Positions 5,076 through 13,029 of a DNA stretch of 33,666 nucleotides are shown piece after piece. Source of the stretch: a virus; the IMG/VR virus record IMGVR_UViG_3300021976_000047, positions 1-33,666 of that record. One strand, given 5' to 3'. Numbering within the stretch: position 1 is the first letter of the stretch; the number at the start of each line of letters is the position of its first letter. The notes beneath the pieces were generated by a model. The model was given only the letters and a program-made list of their open reading frames with translations, ran no database searches and had not been told where the DNA came from. A program made the translations under genes and the position numbers.

Positions 5076-6576
5076 GCTGGAGACCTACTTCAGCTACCTC
5101 CCCGAAGGCTGGGAGAACTCCCCGGTAGGTCGCCGGACCGCCTGTGAAGAAGATCCCCTCGCCTGGGCGTTCGTCTACATGCGGTCCCACCTGAAGCTGC
5201 AGGACACCGACATCATCAGCTTCGCCGAGATCCACTCCGAGTGGGCCCGCTACGCCAAGAGCTGGATGAACCCGGCCACGATCCCCTCCGCTCACCGCGA
5301 CGTGTTCATCGCCCCGCGTGGCTGCGGCAAGTCGACCTGGTTCTTCCTCCTGCTCCCGCTCTGGGCTGCCTGCTATGGCTACGTCAAGTTCGCAGCCGCG
5401 TTCGCCCACCGCGCTGAGCAGGCCGAGCAACACCTGATGACGTTCAAGGCCGAGCTGGAGCGCAACGAACTCCTCCGCAACGACTTCCCCGAGCTGTGCA
5501 CCCCCGCCACCCGACCACGCGGTAGCACCATCGCCGACAACCGCGCCATGCTGCAGACCTCCTCCGGGTTCGTCTTCGCCGCACGCGGTGTTGACTCCGG
5601 AAACCTCGGCCTCAAGGTAGGTAACCTCCGTCCCGACCTGATCATCTGCGACGACATCGAGCCCGACGAGTCCAGCTACTCCCCGTACCAGGCGACGAAG
5701 CGGCTCAGCACCCTTAACGACGCAGTCCTGCAGCTCAACGTGTTCGCCCGTGTGGTCTGGGTTGGCACCGTCACCATGGCTGGGTCCTTGATCCACCAGC
5801 TCTCCCGATCCGTGAATAGCACTGAGGAGCCGGAGGATTGGATCAGAGACGAGCGATGGGCCGTCCACTACTCTCCGGCCATCCTGGTCAACGACGACGG
5901 CTCAGAACGCAGCCTGTGGCCGGAGAAGTGGTCCATCGATTTCCTCCACTCGATCCGGCACACCACCAGCTACGCCAAGAACTACGCCAACCTCCCGGTC
6001 AGCCGCGACGGCGCGTACTGGACCCCGGACCAGATCATCACAGTGCCCGCACCGGACCACTTCAGCCTGACCATGCTGAGCATCGACCCTGCGGTCACCA
6101 CCAAGACCACCTCCGACTTCACCGGCATTGCCCTCCTCGGGTGGGACAAGCCGACCAACAAGGTCTACGTCCGCGCCGTGTGGAAGGTGAAGCTCAGCGG
6201 GATGAAGCTCAAGGCCAAGGTCGCCGAGATCCTCGGCCTCTACCCCGAGATCGGTGTTCTGCTGTGTGAGACCAACCAGGGCGGGGATCTGTGGCAGGGG
6301 CTGTTCGGCAGCCTCCCGGTCCGCTACCTCGGTCTACCGCAGTCGGTGAAGAAGGAAGTGCGCGGTGGCATCCTGCACACCGGATACCAGAAGCGGCAGG
6401 TCCTCCACACAGCTGCGTTCCCGGAGCTGGAGACCGAACTCCTCGCCTTCCCCCACGGGCTGAACGACGACCTGACCGACGCGGTCGGCTCTGGCTACAA
6501 CTGGCTGTGCGACCCGACCGGCAAGCGGAAGAGCGTCTCCCGGTTCCGCGCCACCTCCCGGTCCTATGCCGAATGA
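5062..6576 (+). CDS. terL: Terminase large subunit
   Basis: A 504-residue packaging motor with an ATPase and a nuclease domain. Walker A is APRGCGKST (residues 84-92) and Walker B LIICDDIEPDE (193-203). The C-terminal RNase H-like nuclease shows the expected acidic residues: D342 (LSIDPA), E403 (LLCETNQGGD) and the HGLNDDLTDAV motif (D470, D473). All are intact and the length is normal. The start lies 14 bases inside the upstream gene. It cuts concatemers and pumps DNA through the portal encoded next. I cannot tell cos from headful packaging from the sequence. Confidence 0.95.
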   Translation: MLPRELETYFSYLPEGWENSPVGRRTACEEDPLAWAFVYMRSHLKLQDTDIISFAEIHSEWARYAKSWMNPATIPSAHRDVFIAPRGCGKSTWFFLLLPLWAACYGYVKFAAAFAHRAEQAEQHLMTFKAELERNELLRNDFPELCTPATRPRGSTIADNRAMLQTSSGFVFAARGVDSGNLGLKVGNLRPDLIICDDIEPDESSYSPYQATKRLSTLNDAVLQLNVFARVVWVGTVTMAGSLIHQLSRSVNSTEEPEDWIRDERWAVHYSPAILVNDDGSERSLWPEKWSIDFLHSIRHTTSYAKNYANLPVSRDGAYWTPDQIITVPAPDHFSLTMLSIDPAVTTKTTSDFTGIALLGWDKPTNKVYVRAVWKVKLSGMKLKAKVAEILGLYPEIGVLLCETNQGGDLWQGLFGSLPVRYLGLPQSVKKEVRGGILHTGYQKRQVLHTAAFPELETELLAFPHGLNDDLTDAVGSGYNWLCDPTGKRKSVSRFRATSRSYAE

Positions 6577-6586
6577 CACCGACAAG

Positions 6587-6619
6587 CTGACACGTCAGAC
6601 ACAGCTCCGCCCGTAAACT
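6587..6619 (+). promoter_or_regulatory. Possible promoter/operator ahead of the portal gene
   Basis: The gap between terL and portal contains CTGAC-AC-GTCAG (6587-6598), then GACACAG (6598-6604), then a -10-like TAAACT (6614-6619) identical to the one at 2363. The upstream CTGACA is 21 bases away, too far for an ideal -35. The GACAC half-sites match the operator family. An internal late promoter is possible but not sure. Confidence 0.4.
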
Positions 6620-6651
6620 GAGGACACGGCTTCAAACGGAAGGTGCCCAGC

Positions 6652-8100
6652 ATGTCGCTGAAGGGATCGATCAAGGCCCTCGTCGCGGCCCGCCCCGCCT
6701 ACGACGAAGCCAAGGCGTTCTTCGAGGGAGAGGTCGACGAGGTCATTGCTTCCCAGAAGCTGCGGAAGCTTCTTGGCGACCAAGGCAAGCACTTCCGCGT
6801 GAACCACGCCCGCACCCCGGTCGACGTGATGCTGGAGCGGACCGAGATCACCGCGATCACCTCGGAGAACGACAACGCCCGCACCGTCTGCAACCAGGCG
6901 TGGGAGGACAACCAGCTGGGCCTGGAGGCCAAGGACATCCACCGCCGCGCTTACGAGTTCGGCGACGCCTACCTGATCGGGTGGAGCGACGAGGAACTCC
7001 CAGGCGGGGTCAGCTTCTACGCCCACGACCCACAGGAAGTGCGAGTCTTTTACGACCCTCAGCGGCCACGGGTGAAGTCCCACGCCATCCACACCTGGCT
7101 GATGGACTCCCCGACCGATGAGTCCGGTGGCTCCTACCGCGTTAACGTCTACTACCCGGATCGGGTCGAGCAGTACATCTCGGCCAACGAGGTCACCCGC
7201 CCCGACGGATCGAAGATCAAGTCGATCCAGGAGTGCGAGTGGGGCTACTACGTCACTGAGGACTCCGACGAGCAGGGAGTGGTTGAGAACCCGTGGGGTG
7301 TGATCCCGGTGTTCCACTTCCGCACCGATCGTCCGTACGGCCGTCCTGAGCACAAGGACGCCTACGGCCCGCAGAACATCATCAACAAGACCTGGACCAC
7401 CTTGATGGGATCAGTGGACTACCACGGGTTCCCGCAGCGCTACATCCAGACCGACGACGCTGTCAACGCGGCCCCGGAGAACCTCACCCCGGACCAGGCA
7501 ATGAACGGCGACGCCACGCCTGACGCCCAGAGTGACTTCGACCCGGCCTATCTGACGCCGACCGGACCGTCAGAGCTGTGGCTCCTGTCCGGGAAGAACA
7601 TCAAGGTCGGTGAGTTTGACCCACCGGAGGCGAAGCCCCTGCTGGACGTGATCGAGTCGGCGCTGAAGCAGATGTCCAGCGTCACCGACATCCCGGCTGC
7701 ACGGTTCGACCGGTCCGGCGACACCCCGTCAGGGGAGTCCTACCGGATGCAGGACGCCCCACTGAACAACAAGGTCACCGACCGAGAAGCGCAGTTCTCG
7801 GTGACCTGGCGCGAGGCCCTGCAGTTCGTCCTCCTCGTCAACGACGTGGATGCGATCGCCGACGTGGTCTGGGCTCCTCCGGCCGACTACACCGACCACG
7901 ACTCGTGGGAGACGGCGAACGAGCAGATCGACGCGGGTGTCCCCGCAGCTCAGGTCCTGCGGGAGCGGGCCTACCGCCAGGAGGACATCGAGAAGTGGGG
8001 AGTCACCGAGCAGTCGGCCCGCACTGACGACTCCCCGGTCCGTGTCACCCAGCCGGAGACACGTGACACGTCCGGTGCGAACTTGCCTGCTAACGCCTGA
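6652..8100 (+). CDS. Portal protein
   Basis: A 482-residue protein that would form the dodecameric ring through which DNA is packaged and to which the neck attaches. Size, place directly after terL, and the pattern (VDVMLERTEITAITSENDNA; a glycine-poor alpha/beta middle; acidic-helical C-terminal clip region) fit the SPP1 gp6-like portals of actinophages. ATG 6652 lies eight bases after GGAAGG (6638-6643). An in-frame GTG at 6643 is part of that ribosome binding site and was not chosen. Near its 3' end GTGTCACC...GACACGTGACACG contains several operator half-sites. Confidence 0.88.
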   Translation: MSLKGSIKALVAARPAYDEAKAFFEGEVDEVIASQKLRKLLGDQGKHFRVNHARTPVDVMLERTEITAITSENDNARTVCNQAWEDNQLGLEAKDIHRRAYEFGDAYLIGWSDEELPGGVSFYAHDPQEVRVFYDPQRPRVKSHAIHTWLMDSPTDESGGSYRVNVYYPDRVEQYISANEVTRPDGSKIKSIQECEWGYYVTEDSDEQGVVENPWGVIPVFHFRTDRPYGRPEHKDAYGPQNIINKTWTTLMGSVDYHGFPQRYIQTDDAVNAAPENLTPDQAMNGDATPDAQSDFDPAYLTPTGPSELWLLSGKNIKVGEFDPPEAKPLLDVIESALKQMSSVTDIPAARFDRSGDTPSGESYRMQDAPLNNKVTDREAQFSVTWREALQFVLLVNDVDAIADVVWAPPADYTDHDSWETANEQIDAGVPAAQVLRERAYRQEDIEKWGVTEQSARTDDSPVRVTQPETRDTSGANLPANA

Positions 8101-8110
8101 CTTCTCGCCT

Positions 8111-8131
8111 TATCCTGGGAGTGACAGTCAC
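8111..8131 (+). promoter_or_regulatory. Possible internal promoter/operator before the scaffold gene
   Basis: TATCCT (8111-8116), preceded by T as at 3951, is followed by the inverted repeat GTGAC-A-GTCAC (8121-8131). The spacing to this arm resembles the layout at 3952-3979. No -35 is evident. It may boost capsid and scaffold expression, or be another repressor site. Confidence 0.35.
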
Positions 8132-8151
8132 AATGTCCCAGGAGGACCTAG

Positions 8152-8745
8152 ATGTCAGATCAGACCCAGGTGGTCGACGCCAACACCGCTTCTGTCGAGG
8201 AAGTCAACGCAGCTCTCGGGCTGGGAGATGTGTCACAGCAGGACGACACAGACACTTCGACGGAGGAGCAGGACACCGATCAGGACGAAGGCCAGGAGCC
8301 CAAGTTCGAGAACCTTCCCAAGCACTACCAGGACGAGATCCTGAAGCTACGGCGTGAGAACGCGGCAGCTCGGGTGAAGGTCCGGGAGGTGCGCAAGGGG
8401 ACTCAGGTCAAGGTGGACACCGAAACGGTGGAGGCAGCGCGGGAGCAGGCACGGAGCGAAGCCCGACTCGAATACGGGATGAAGCTGGCCGCAGCGGAGG
8501 TTCGCGCCTCCCTCACCAGCGTGATCCCCGAGGATCGGGTCGAGGACGTAATGGACGAACTGAACCTCACCCGGTACGTGGATGAGGAAGGCGAAGTCGA
8601 TCTCGACGCCGTGAAGCTCCTGAAGGAGAAGTACCAGGCTCTGCTTGGCCAGAAGCGCAAGCCCAAGGTCAACACCGCCGCAACCAGCTCGACCTCGGCG
8701 AAGACCCCCAAGCAGGACTTCGCTGACCTGTTGAACACCCTCTGA
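8152..8745 (+). CDS. Capsid scaffolding protein
   Basis: A 197-residue protein with a strong ribosome binding site (GGAGG eight bases before ATG). It has an acidic, disordered N-terminus (about 25-60), long charged helices (about 60-125) and a short C-terminal segment ending in KQDFADLLNTL. This composition, size and place between portal and major capsid are typical of scaffolds. The scaffold would guide procapsid assembly and then leave. The N-terminal region encodes TGTGTC...GACACA (8229-8250), one of the intragenic operator-like sites, within DVSQQDDTDT. Confidence 0.8.
   Translation: MSDQTQVVDANTASVEEVNAALGLGDVSQQDDTDTSTEEQDTDQDEGQEPKFENLPKHYQDEILKLRRENAAARVKVREVRKGTQVKVDTETVEAAREQARSEARLEYGMKLAAAEVRASLTSVIPEDRVEDVMDELNLTRYVDEEGEVDLDAVKLLKEKYQALLGQKRKPKVNTAATSSTSAKTPKQDFADLLNTL
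8229..8250. promoter_or_regulatory. Intragenic operator-like site (TGTGTC-N10-GACACA)
   Basis: TGTGTC at 8229-8234 and GACACA at 8245-8250, followed at once by a second GACAC. It lies inside the scaffold gene about 80 bases after its start and uses the rare Thr codon ACA. Confidence 0.4.
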
Positions 8746-8765
8746 TCTTCTGAAAGGGGCCCATC

Positions 8766-9668
8766 GTGGTCGCCATCAACATCAACCGAGGTACCTCCGG
8801 GGTAAGCCTCCCGACCTCGGTGTCCGGCCAGATCTGGGCCCGGACCATCCAGCAGTCCGCCGTGATGCAGGCTGCGACTCAGGTTCCGCTGCCGGGTAAC
8901 GGCACGACCGTCCCGATGATCACGGCGAACGCCACCGCCTCCTGGACCGCTGAGTCCGAGGAGAAGGCGATCTCCCGTCCGACCATCGCCAACAAGGTCC
9001 TGCGCGGATACACCCTCTCGGTGATCGTGCCGGTCTCGAACCAGTTCCGCCGTGACGCCGGTCCGCTGTACGACCACCTGGTCGAGCGTCTCCCGGAGGC
9101 CCTGGCCCTGAAGTTCGACAACACCGTGTTCGGTGTGACCGCCGCTCCTGGCTCCGACTTCGACACCCTGGCCACTGCGCCGTCGGTGACCGTCGACGCC
9201 ACGAATACCCTGGCGGACCTCGGTGCGGCCTACAACGCGGTCGCGGCCAACGGTGGGGACCTGACTGCCTGGCTCGTCAGCCCGGCGCTGTACGGCCTCC
9301 TGTTCACCTCCACCGATGCGTTCGGCCACCAGATCTTCGTTCCCGGTGGTGCGACCGACAACCAGCTCGGAACTGTCCTTGGCGCTCCGGTCTACAAGTC
9401 CCGCGCTGGCTTCATCGTCGACGCGGGTGACGACGCCGGTGACGACACGGGCGTGGCCGGTGACTTCAAGGGCTCGGCTCTCTGGGGCCAGGTCGAGGGC
9501 GTGGACATCTCCATCGCGGAGCAGGCGACCCTGAACGACGGTGGCACTCTGATCCACCTGTGGCAGCGCAACATGTTCGCGGTGCGTGCCGAGATCGAGG
9601 TTGGGTTCCGCGTGCGGAGCGTCAACGACTTCGTCCGCATCACCGACGGCACGGTCGATGTCGGCTGA
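8766..9668 (+). CDS. Major capsid protein (HK97 fold)
   Basis: A 300-residue shell protein. It follows the scaffold directly and has the features of actinophage HK97-type capsids without an N-terminal delta domain: an early QVPLPGNGTTVPMITANATA strand region, a central spine-helix segment (YDHLVERLPEALALKFDNTV) and a long A-domain. The GTG start at 8766 follows GAAAGGGG with a spacing of eight bases. Codon use is strongly biased to C/G-ending codons, as expected for the most abundant virion protein. Confidence 0.9.
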   Translation: MVAININRGTSGVSLPTSVSGQIWARTIQQSAVMQAATQVPLPGNGTTVPMITANATASWTAESEEKAISRPTIANKVLRGYTLSVIVPVSNQFRRDAGPLYDHLVERLPEALALKFDNTVFGVTAAPGSDFDTLATAPSVTVDATNTLADLGAAYNAVAANGGDLTAWLVSPALYGLLFTSTDAFGHQIFVPGGATDNQLGTVLGAPVYKSRAGFIVDAGDDAGDDTGVAGDFKGSALWGQVEGVDISIAEQATLNDGGTLIHLWQRNMFAVRAEIEVGFRVRSVNDFVRITDGTVDVG

Positions 9669-9687
9669 TCTCAGCTGACTACCTGAT

Positions 9688-9719
9688 GGGGCCCAGTGAG
9701 ATCACCTCTCCTGGGCCCC
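9688..9719 (+). terminator. Hairpin after the capsid gene, possible attenuator
   Basis: A perfect 9-bp stem (GGGGCCCAG 9688-9696, CTGGGCCCC 9711-9719) with a 14-base loop lies 19 bases after the capsid stop. There is no T-run, so it may lower downstream transcription or protect the capsid mRNA end and may not be a full stop. Confidence 0.55.
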
Positions 9720-9760
9720 TGTGGGCGATCTGAGACCTTCTAGCGAACGGAGCCACACCC

Positions 9761-10207
9761 ATGGCCCTCCTGGTCACCGTCGAGGACGTAGAGGATGTCC
9801 TGGGCTACGAGGTGGAGGAGTCCGCCATCACCAAGGCCCAGTTCCAGATCGGGAGCTACCTGGGTCTGGGCCTCGCCGACGACGAGGTGACTGACGAACT
9901 CGTCGCCTCCGACCTGGCCAACCTGAAGAACGCCATCATCTGGCAGGTCGACTTCAACAAGAACTCTCCTGACGCCTCGACCCGTGACCCTGCGGTCCAG
10001 TCGGCGTCCACCAACGGTGTGTCTGTGTCTTACCGTGCGGGAGACACAGACCAGATCCTCATGCTCGGTTCGATGGCCATGCGATGCATCAATCTTTTGA
10101 GCTGGAACCGGGCTGGTGTCAGAATCCGCCGGGCCAAGATGCGACGGGTCGACGACTGTGAGCGTCCTGACCCCTGGGTCACCCTCTCCCGTGGCGGGTC
10201 CCTCTGA
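9761..10207 (+). CDS. Head-tail adaptor (connector) protein
   Basis: A 148-residue protein. The N-terminal helical pattern (VTVEDVEDVLGYEVEESAIT) and later ANLKNAIIWQVDF match the gp6/gp15-type connectors that sit under the portal. It is the first gene after the capsid, the usual place. The 3' half carries a 10-bp-arm inverted repeat (10021-10051) and a reverse-strand copy of the A-rich motif (10091-10101), both made with rare codons. Confidence 0.76.
   Translation: MALLVTVEDVEDVLGYEVEESAITKAQFQIGSYLGLGLADDEVTDELVASDLANLKNAIIWQVDFNKNSPDASTRDPAVQSASTNGVSVSYRAGDTDQILMLGSMAMRCINLLSWNRAGVRIRRAKMRRVDDCERPDPWVTLSRGGSL
10021..10051. promoter_or_regulatory. Intragenic operator-like inverted repeat, 10-bp arms
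   Basis: GTCTGTGTCT (10021-10030) and AGACACAGAC (10042-10051) are perfect complements with an 11-base spacer. A further TGTGTC at 10018-10023 overlaps the left arm. This has the longest arms of the TGTGTC/GACACA family and lies inside the connector gene. Confidence 0.55.
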
Positions 10208-10548
10208 TGTCCATCCCGGTCTCCACCACCACGGTCACGGTGAAGCGACCCACGACCGACCCTGGAACCCAGGACCCGTGGGAGACCCCCGCTGGAACCA
10301 GCACTCTCGCCACCGGAATCCGCGCGGTGATCTCTCCCTCCAGCGGTAGCTCCGGCGCTCCGGGCGACACCGAGGTGGTGGAGTTCAAGCTGGTCTCTGA
10401 TCCGACCGACATCGACTACCTCGACCAGATCGTCGACGAGTTCGACGACAAGGTCTACGAGGTGGTTTGGGCGATCACCACCCCAGGCATCGCCGGGCTG
10501 GGACACACTGCTGCTGGACTGAAGCGGTCCACAGGACTTGGAAGCTGA
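10207..10548 (+). CDS. Head-closure / neck protein
   Basis: A 113-residue protein whose ATG overlaps the preceding stop (TGATG). The beta-rich sequence (STTTVTVKRP; LATGIRAVISPSSGSSGAPG; DEFDDKVYEVVWAITTPG) and its place as second gene after the capsid connector fit the small head-tail stoppers that close the portal channel after packaging. Family identity is inferred from order and beta content. Confidence 0.65.
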   Translation: MSIPVSTTTVTVKRPTTDPGTQDPWETPAGTSTLATGIRAVISPSSGSSGAPGDTEVVEFKLVSDPTDIDYLDQIVDEFDDKVYEVVWAITTPGIAGLGHTAAGLKRSTGLGS

Positions 10549-10562
10549 GAGAGGAAACCGAA

Positions 10563-10802
10563 ATGCAGCGCACTTTCACCGTCACCCACCCAGGCCGGAC
10601 CACTGCCCCGGAGAGAGACATGCTCTACTCCCTGCGCGTCGTGCTGGAGCGGGAGGGACTCGTCCTGGTCGGAGACCCGAAGGTCCTCGCCTCCGAGAAC
10701 ACGGGCGGGGTATCCACCAAGTACACCGTCGAGTTCGAGTCGCGGAAGTCGAAGCCGGGCGACGACACCGAGGACGACACGGCCCCGGACGACGGCGAGT
10801 AA
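10563..10802 (+). CDS. Small head-tail joining region protein
   Basis: A 79-residue protein from ATG 10563, preceded by GAGAGGAAA. A longer in-frame start at 10467 lies inside the previous gene and reads as shadow sequence. It has a mixed alpha/beta core (DMLYSLRVVLEREGLVLVGD) and a very acidic tail (PGDDTEDDTAPDDGE). It is commonly found in this spot in actinophages but has no assigned role. Confidence 0.66.
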   Translation: MQRTFTVTHPGRTTAPERDMLYSLRVVLEREGLVLVGDPKVLASENTGGVSTKYTVEFESRKSKPGDDTEDDTAPDDGE

Positions 10803-10808
10803 CCAGCC

Positions 10809-11096
10809 ATGGGACGGGTGACGGTTGACCTCAAGGCGATCCAGGATCTGGCCCGCTCCCCCGAGGTCAAGCAGGCGCTGTTGAAGGCCGCTGAGGCCGC
10901 AGCCAGCCGCGCCCGTGAACTCGTCCCCGTCGACACCGGAGAACTGCGGGACTCCATCTACGCGGAGGAGACTGAGGAAGGTGCCCGGTTCGGAGCGACC
11001 GCAGACCACGCGGCCCACGTGGAGTTCGGCACCTGGAAGATGGCCGCGCAGCCGTTCCTCCGCCCGGCCGTTGACGCGATGAAGAGGGTGCAGTGA
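10809..11096 (+). CDS. HK97 gp10-like tail completion protein
   Basis: A 95-residue protein with the family's hallmark central segment (ARELVPVDTGELRDSIYAEE) followed by the end motif (HAAHVEFGTWKMAAQPFLRP). These features place it in the HK97 gp10-like family, which sits at the head-tail joint or tail terminator end. The start lies six bases after the previous stop. Its stop overlaps the next start. Confidence 0.85.
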   Translation: MGRVTVDLKAIQDLARSPEVKQALLKAAEAAASRARELVPVDTGELRDSIYAEETEEGARFGATADHAAHVEFGTWKMAAQPFLRPAVDAMKRVQ

Positions 11097-11500
11097 TGGC
11101 GAAGTTTGTGGACGTGGAGGGAAGCCTCCGCACCTGGGCCCGCAACCACCCACTGCTGACCCCTCTCCTCGCTGGCCGCGTCTTCTTCGGAGTTCCCGCA
11201 GCCAGCCCCGTCCTACCTCTGGTGACCGTCGCCCGGATCGGTGGTGGACCTCAGCCAGGAGAAGCCCCACTGGAGGACGTGCGGATCACCTTCGAGGTCT
11301 GGGCCAAGGGCAAGGAGGACGCCACCGAGGTGATGACCAACCTCGTCGAGGCTCTCTTCGACATGCGCAACGACACCCTCCCCGGCGACACTCACGGCTA
11401 CAGCGCGCAGGACGTGAACGTGCTGTGGCAACCGGACAACACGGCGAAGCTGGCGCGGTACATCGTCGACTGCGCAGTGACCGTGCGAAGTTCGACCTGA
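11096..11500 (+). CDS. Tail terminator protein
   Basis: A 134-residue protein. ATG 11096 overlaps the preceding stop (TGATG); a GTG three bases earlier is possible. The alpha-beta pattern, with an early WARNHPLLTPLLAGRVFFGV and a central LPLVTVARIGGGPQPGEAPL, fits the tail terminator/minor tail U-like proteins that cap the tail tube. Position just before the tail-tube gene agrees. Confidence 0.75.
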   Translation: MAKFVDVEGSLRTWARNHPLLTPLLAGRVFFGVPAASPVLPLVTVARIGGGPQPGEAPLEDVRITFEVWAKGKEDATEVMTNLVEALFDMRNDTLPGDTHGYSAQDVNVLWQPDNTAKLARYIVDCAVTVRSST

Positions 11501-11641
11501 TCGCAAGATCCGGACCTTAGACTTGGGACCAGACATACGGAACGGCAAACGACTGTCGGACCGAGCTGGACCAGGAACCTCGGCAAGAGCCGGGATTTCA
11601 GATATCGCCCCAGGTGTGGGCAGAGATAGAGAGGCACCAGT

Positions 11642-12184
11642 ATGTCCGACGCCTTCAACGTCAAGGTTGGTCCCGGCAAGCTCTACATCGCTGAGCTGGG
11701 GACCGACGAGCCTGTTGACCTCACCACCGTCTGGGATGCCGAATGGATTGCGGCAGGATGGACCGATGAGGGTCACACCTTCACCCAGAGCCCGTCCGTT
11801 GACCCGATCGAGGTCGCGGAGCTGAAGAGCCCGGTGAAGTACTACACCGGTTCCATCGAGTATTCCCTGGAGTTCGCGCTGGCCGAAATTACAGCGCGAA
11901 ATTTGCAGATCGCTTTGAACGGCGGAACCATCACCACGGGCACCGGCATCAAGACCTTCCAGCCTCCGGCCGGTAACGCTGAGGCGGTCCGGATCATGAT
12001 CGGTTGGGAGTCCGACTCCGCCGACGAGCGCTGGGTCTTCCGCAAGTGCTTCCAGTCCGGTGACTCCGCAATCGCCCGCCAGAAGGGCCCGGCCAAGGCC
12101 ACCATCCCGATGACCTTCAACCTGGAGATCCCGTCCGGTGTGACGCTCCCGTGGAAGGGCATCATCAAGGACCTGCCTGCCTGA
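11642..12184 (+). CDS. Major tail tube protein
   Basis: A 180-residue protein that should polymerise into the siphovirus tail tube. The beta-rich sequence opens with DAFNVKVGPGKLYIAELGTD and contains the typical TVWDAEWIAAGWTDEGHTFT turn region and a C-terminal strand (ATIPMTFNLEIPSGVTLPWK). The 141 bases before it hold no gene that I can support; a GAGATAGAGAGGC purine stretch serves as the ribosome binding region. It is followed by the chaperone pair, as in lambda-like tails. Confidence 0.87.
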   Translation: MSDAFNVKVGPGKLYIAELGTDEPVDLTTVWDAEWIAAGWTDEGHTFTQSPSVDPIEVAELKSPVKYYTGSIEYSLEFALAEITARNLQIALNGGTITTGTGIKTFQPPAGNAEAVRIMIGWESDSADERWVFRKCFQSGDSAIARQKGPAKATIPMTFNLEIPSGVTLPWKGIIKDLPA

Positions 12185-12221
12185 TCCTGACCCCCAACCG
12201 ACATCGAACTAGGGACAAACG

Positions 12222-12761
12222 ATGACCGAGAACGGACAGGTCCAGGTGGAAACTCCGATGACCTACCAGCCTTACCCCGGATACCCGACCGAGCCCGTCG
12301 GGCCTGTGGCCATGCCTGAGGTCCGAGGACCTGCCGCTGTAACGCCGCAGGAGCCCGCTCAGGCTCCTGTCACCACTCTGGCCGTACCTGAGCCAGACCC
12401 CGCTCCTGAGGACGTGGAGGACGCCTTCGACGGCGCTTACATGACCTTCGGCGAGGGAGACGACGAGGTCCGGTTCAAGGCCGCGAAGTTCGCCCCGGAG
12501 TGGCGCTTCTTCCCTCTCGCCTCGGCGATGAAGAAGGGCGACAACTTCGGTTCGATGGCTGCGGTCTATGACCTGGTGATGGCACTGGTCCTGGAGGACG
12601 AGCGGGAGCGGCTGAACGACTTCCTGGCCGAGCACCACGAGCACGCTCAGCTGGAGGCCCTTCTCGACACGGTGATGGAGACGGCCAAGAAGATCACCGG
12701 CCGTTCTTTCGGCGGATCGTCCGGCTCCTCCACATCTACTTCGACTCCGAAGCAGAAGTGA
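12222..12761 (+). CDS. Tail assembly chaperone (upstream frame)
   Basis: A 179-residue protein, the equivalent of lambda gpG. It has a Pro-rich disordered N-terminus (about 10-65), then a folded helical domain (about 75-160; RFFPLASAMKKGDNFGSMAA) and a Ser/Thr-rich end (GGSSGSSTSTSTPKQK). It lies between tube and tape measure. The next gene begins at a GTGA overlap and lies in the -1 frame, so a longer fusion may be made by frameshifting near 12704-12712. Confidence 0.82.
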   Translation: MTENGQVQVETPMTYQPYPGYPTEPVGPVAMPEVRGPAAVTPQEPAQAPVTTLAVPEPDPAPEDVEDAFDGAYMTFGEGDDEVRFKAAKFAPEWRFFPLASAMKKGDNFGSMAAVYDLVMALVLEDERERLNDFLAEHHEHAQLEALLDTVMETAKKITGRSFGGSSGSSTSTSTPKQK

Positions 12762-13012
12762 ACGGGCGTCTCGTCCTCGCTGGTTACGGACGGGACTTGC
12801 CCAGCGGGCGATATGCGCTGGTGAGGAGCATCGGGTTGTTCCTCTTCACCGACGCGGTCTACGCCTTGGTGGTTGAGGGGATGGACAGGGAGCAGCGGGA
12901 AACGTTCGACGCCGATGTCGGTGACGACCGGACCATCAAGGAGGTCCGGAAGGCTGCTGAGATGAAGCGGCGGTTCGAACTCAGCCAGATGAGTGGCGTC
13001 ACGTTCGTGTGA
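12758..13012 (+). CDS. Tail assembly chaperone extension (-1 frame; GT-like)
   Basis: An 84-residue reading frame starting at a GTG that overlaps the stop of the previous gene. The -1 frame stays open upstream to at least 12701 and reads FRRIVRLLHIYFDSEAEVNG into this gene. Its first part (NGRLVLAGYGRDLPSGRYAL) resembles the GT-type extensions of other actinophage chaperones. I therefore prefer a -1 frameshift fusion over independent initiation. No classical X XXY YYZ slippery site is present; TTCTTTCGG (12704-12712) is the best candidate. Confidence 0.75.
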   Translation: MNGRLVLAGYGRDLPSGRYALVRSIGLFLFTDAVYALVVEGMDREQRETFDADVGDDRTIKEVRKAAEMKRRFELSQMSGVTFV

Positions 13013-13029
13013 GTGGAGGAGGGTAGGAC

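Noticed and set aside
11501-11641. Possible small gene between tail terminator and tube genes
   Set aside because: No frame with both a ribosome site and a plausible product; only a purine-rich ribosome region for the tube gene is visible.
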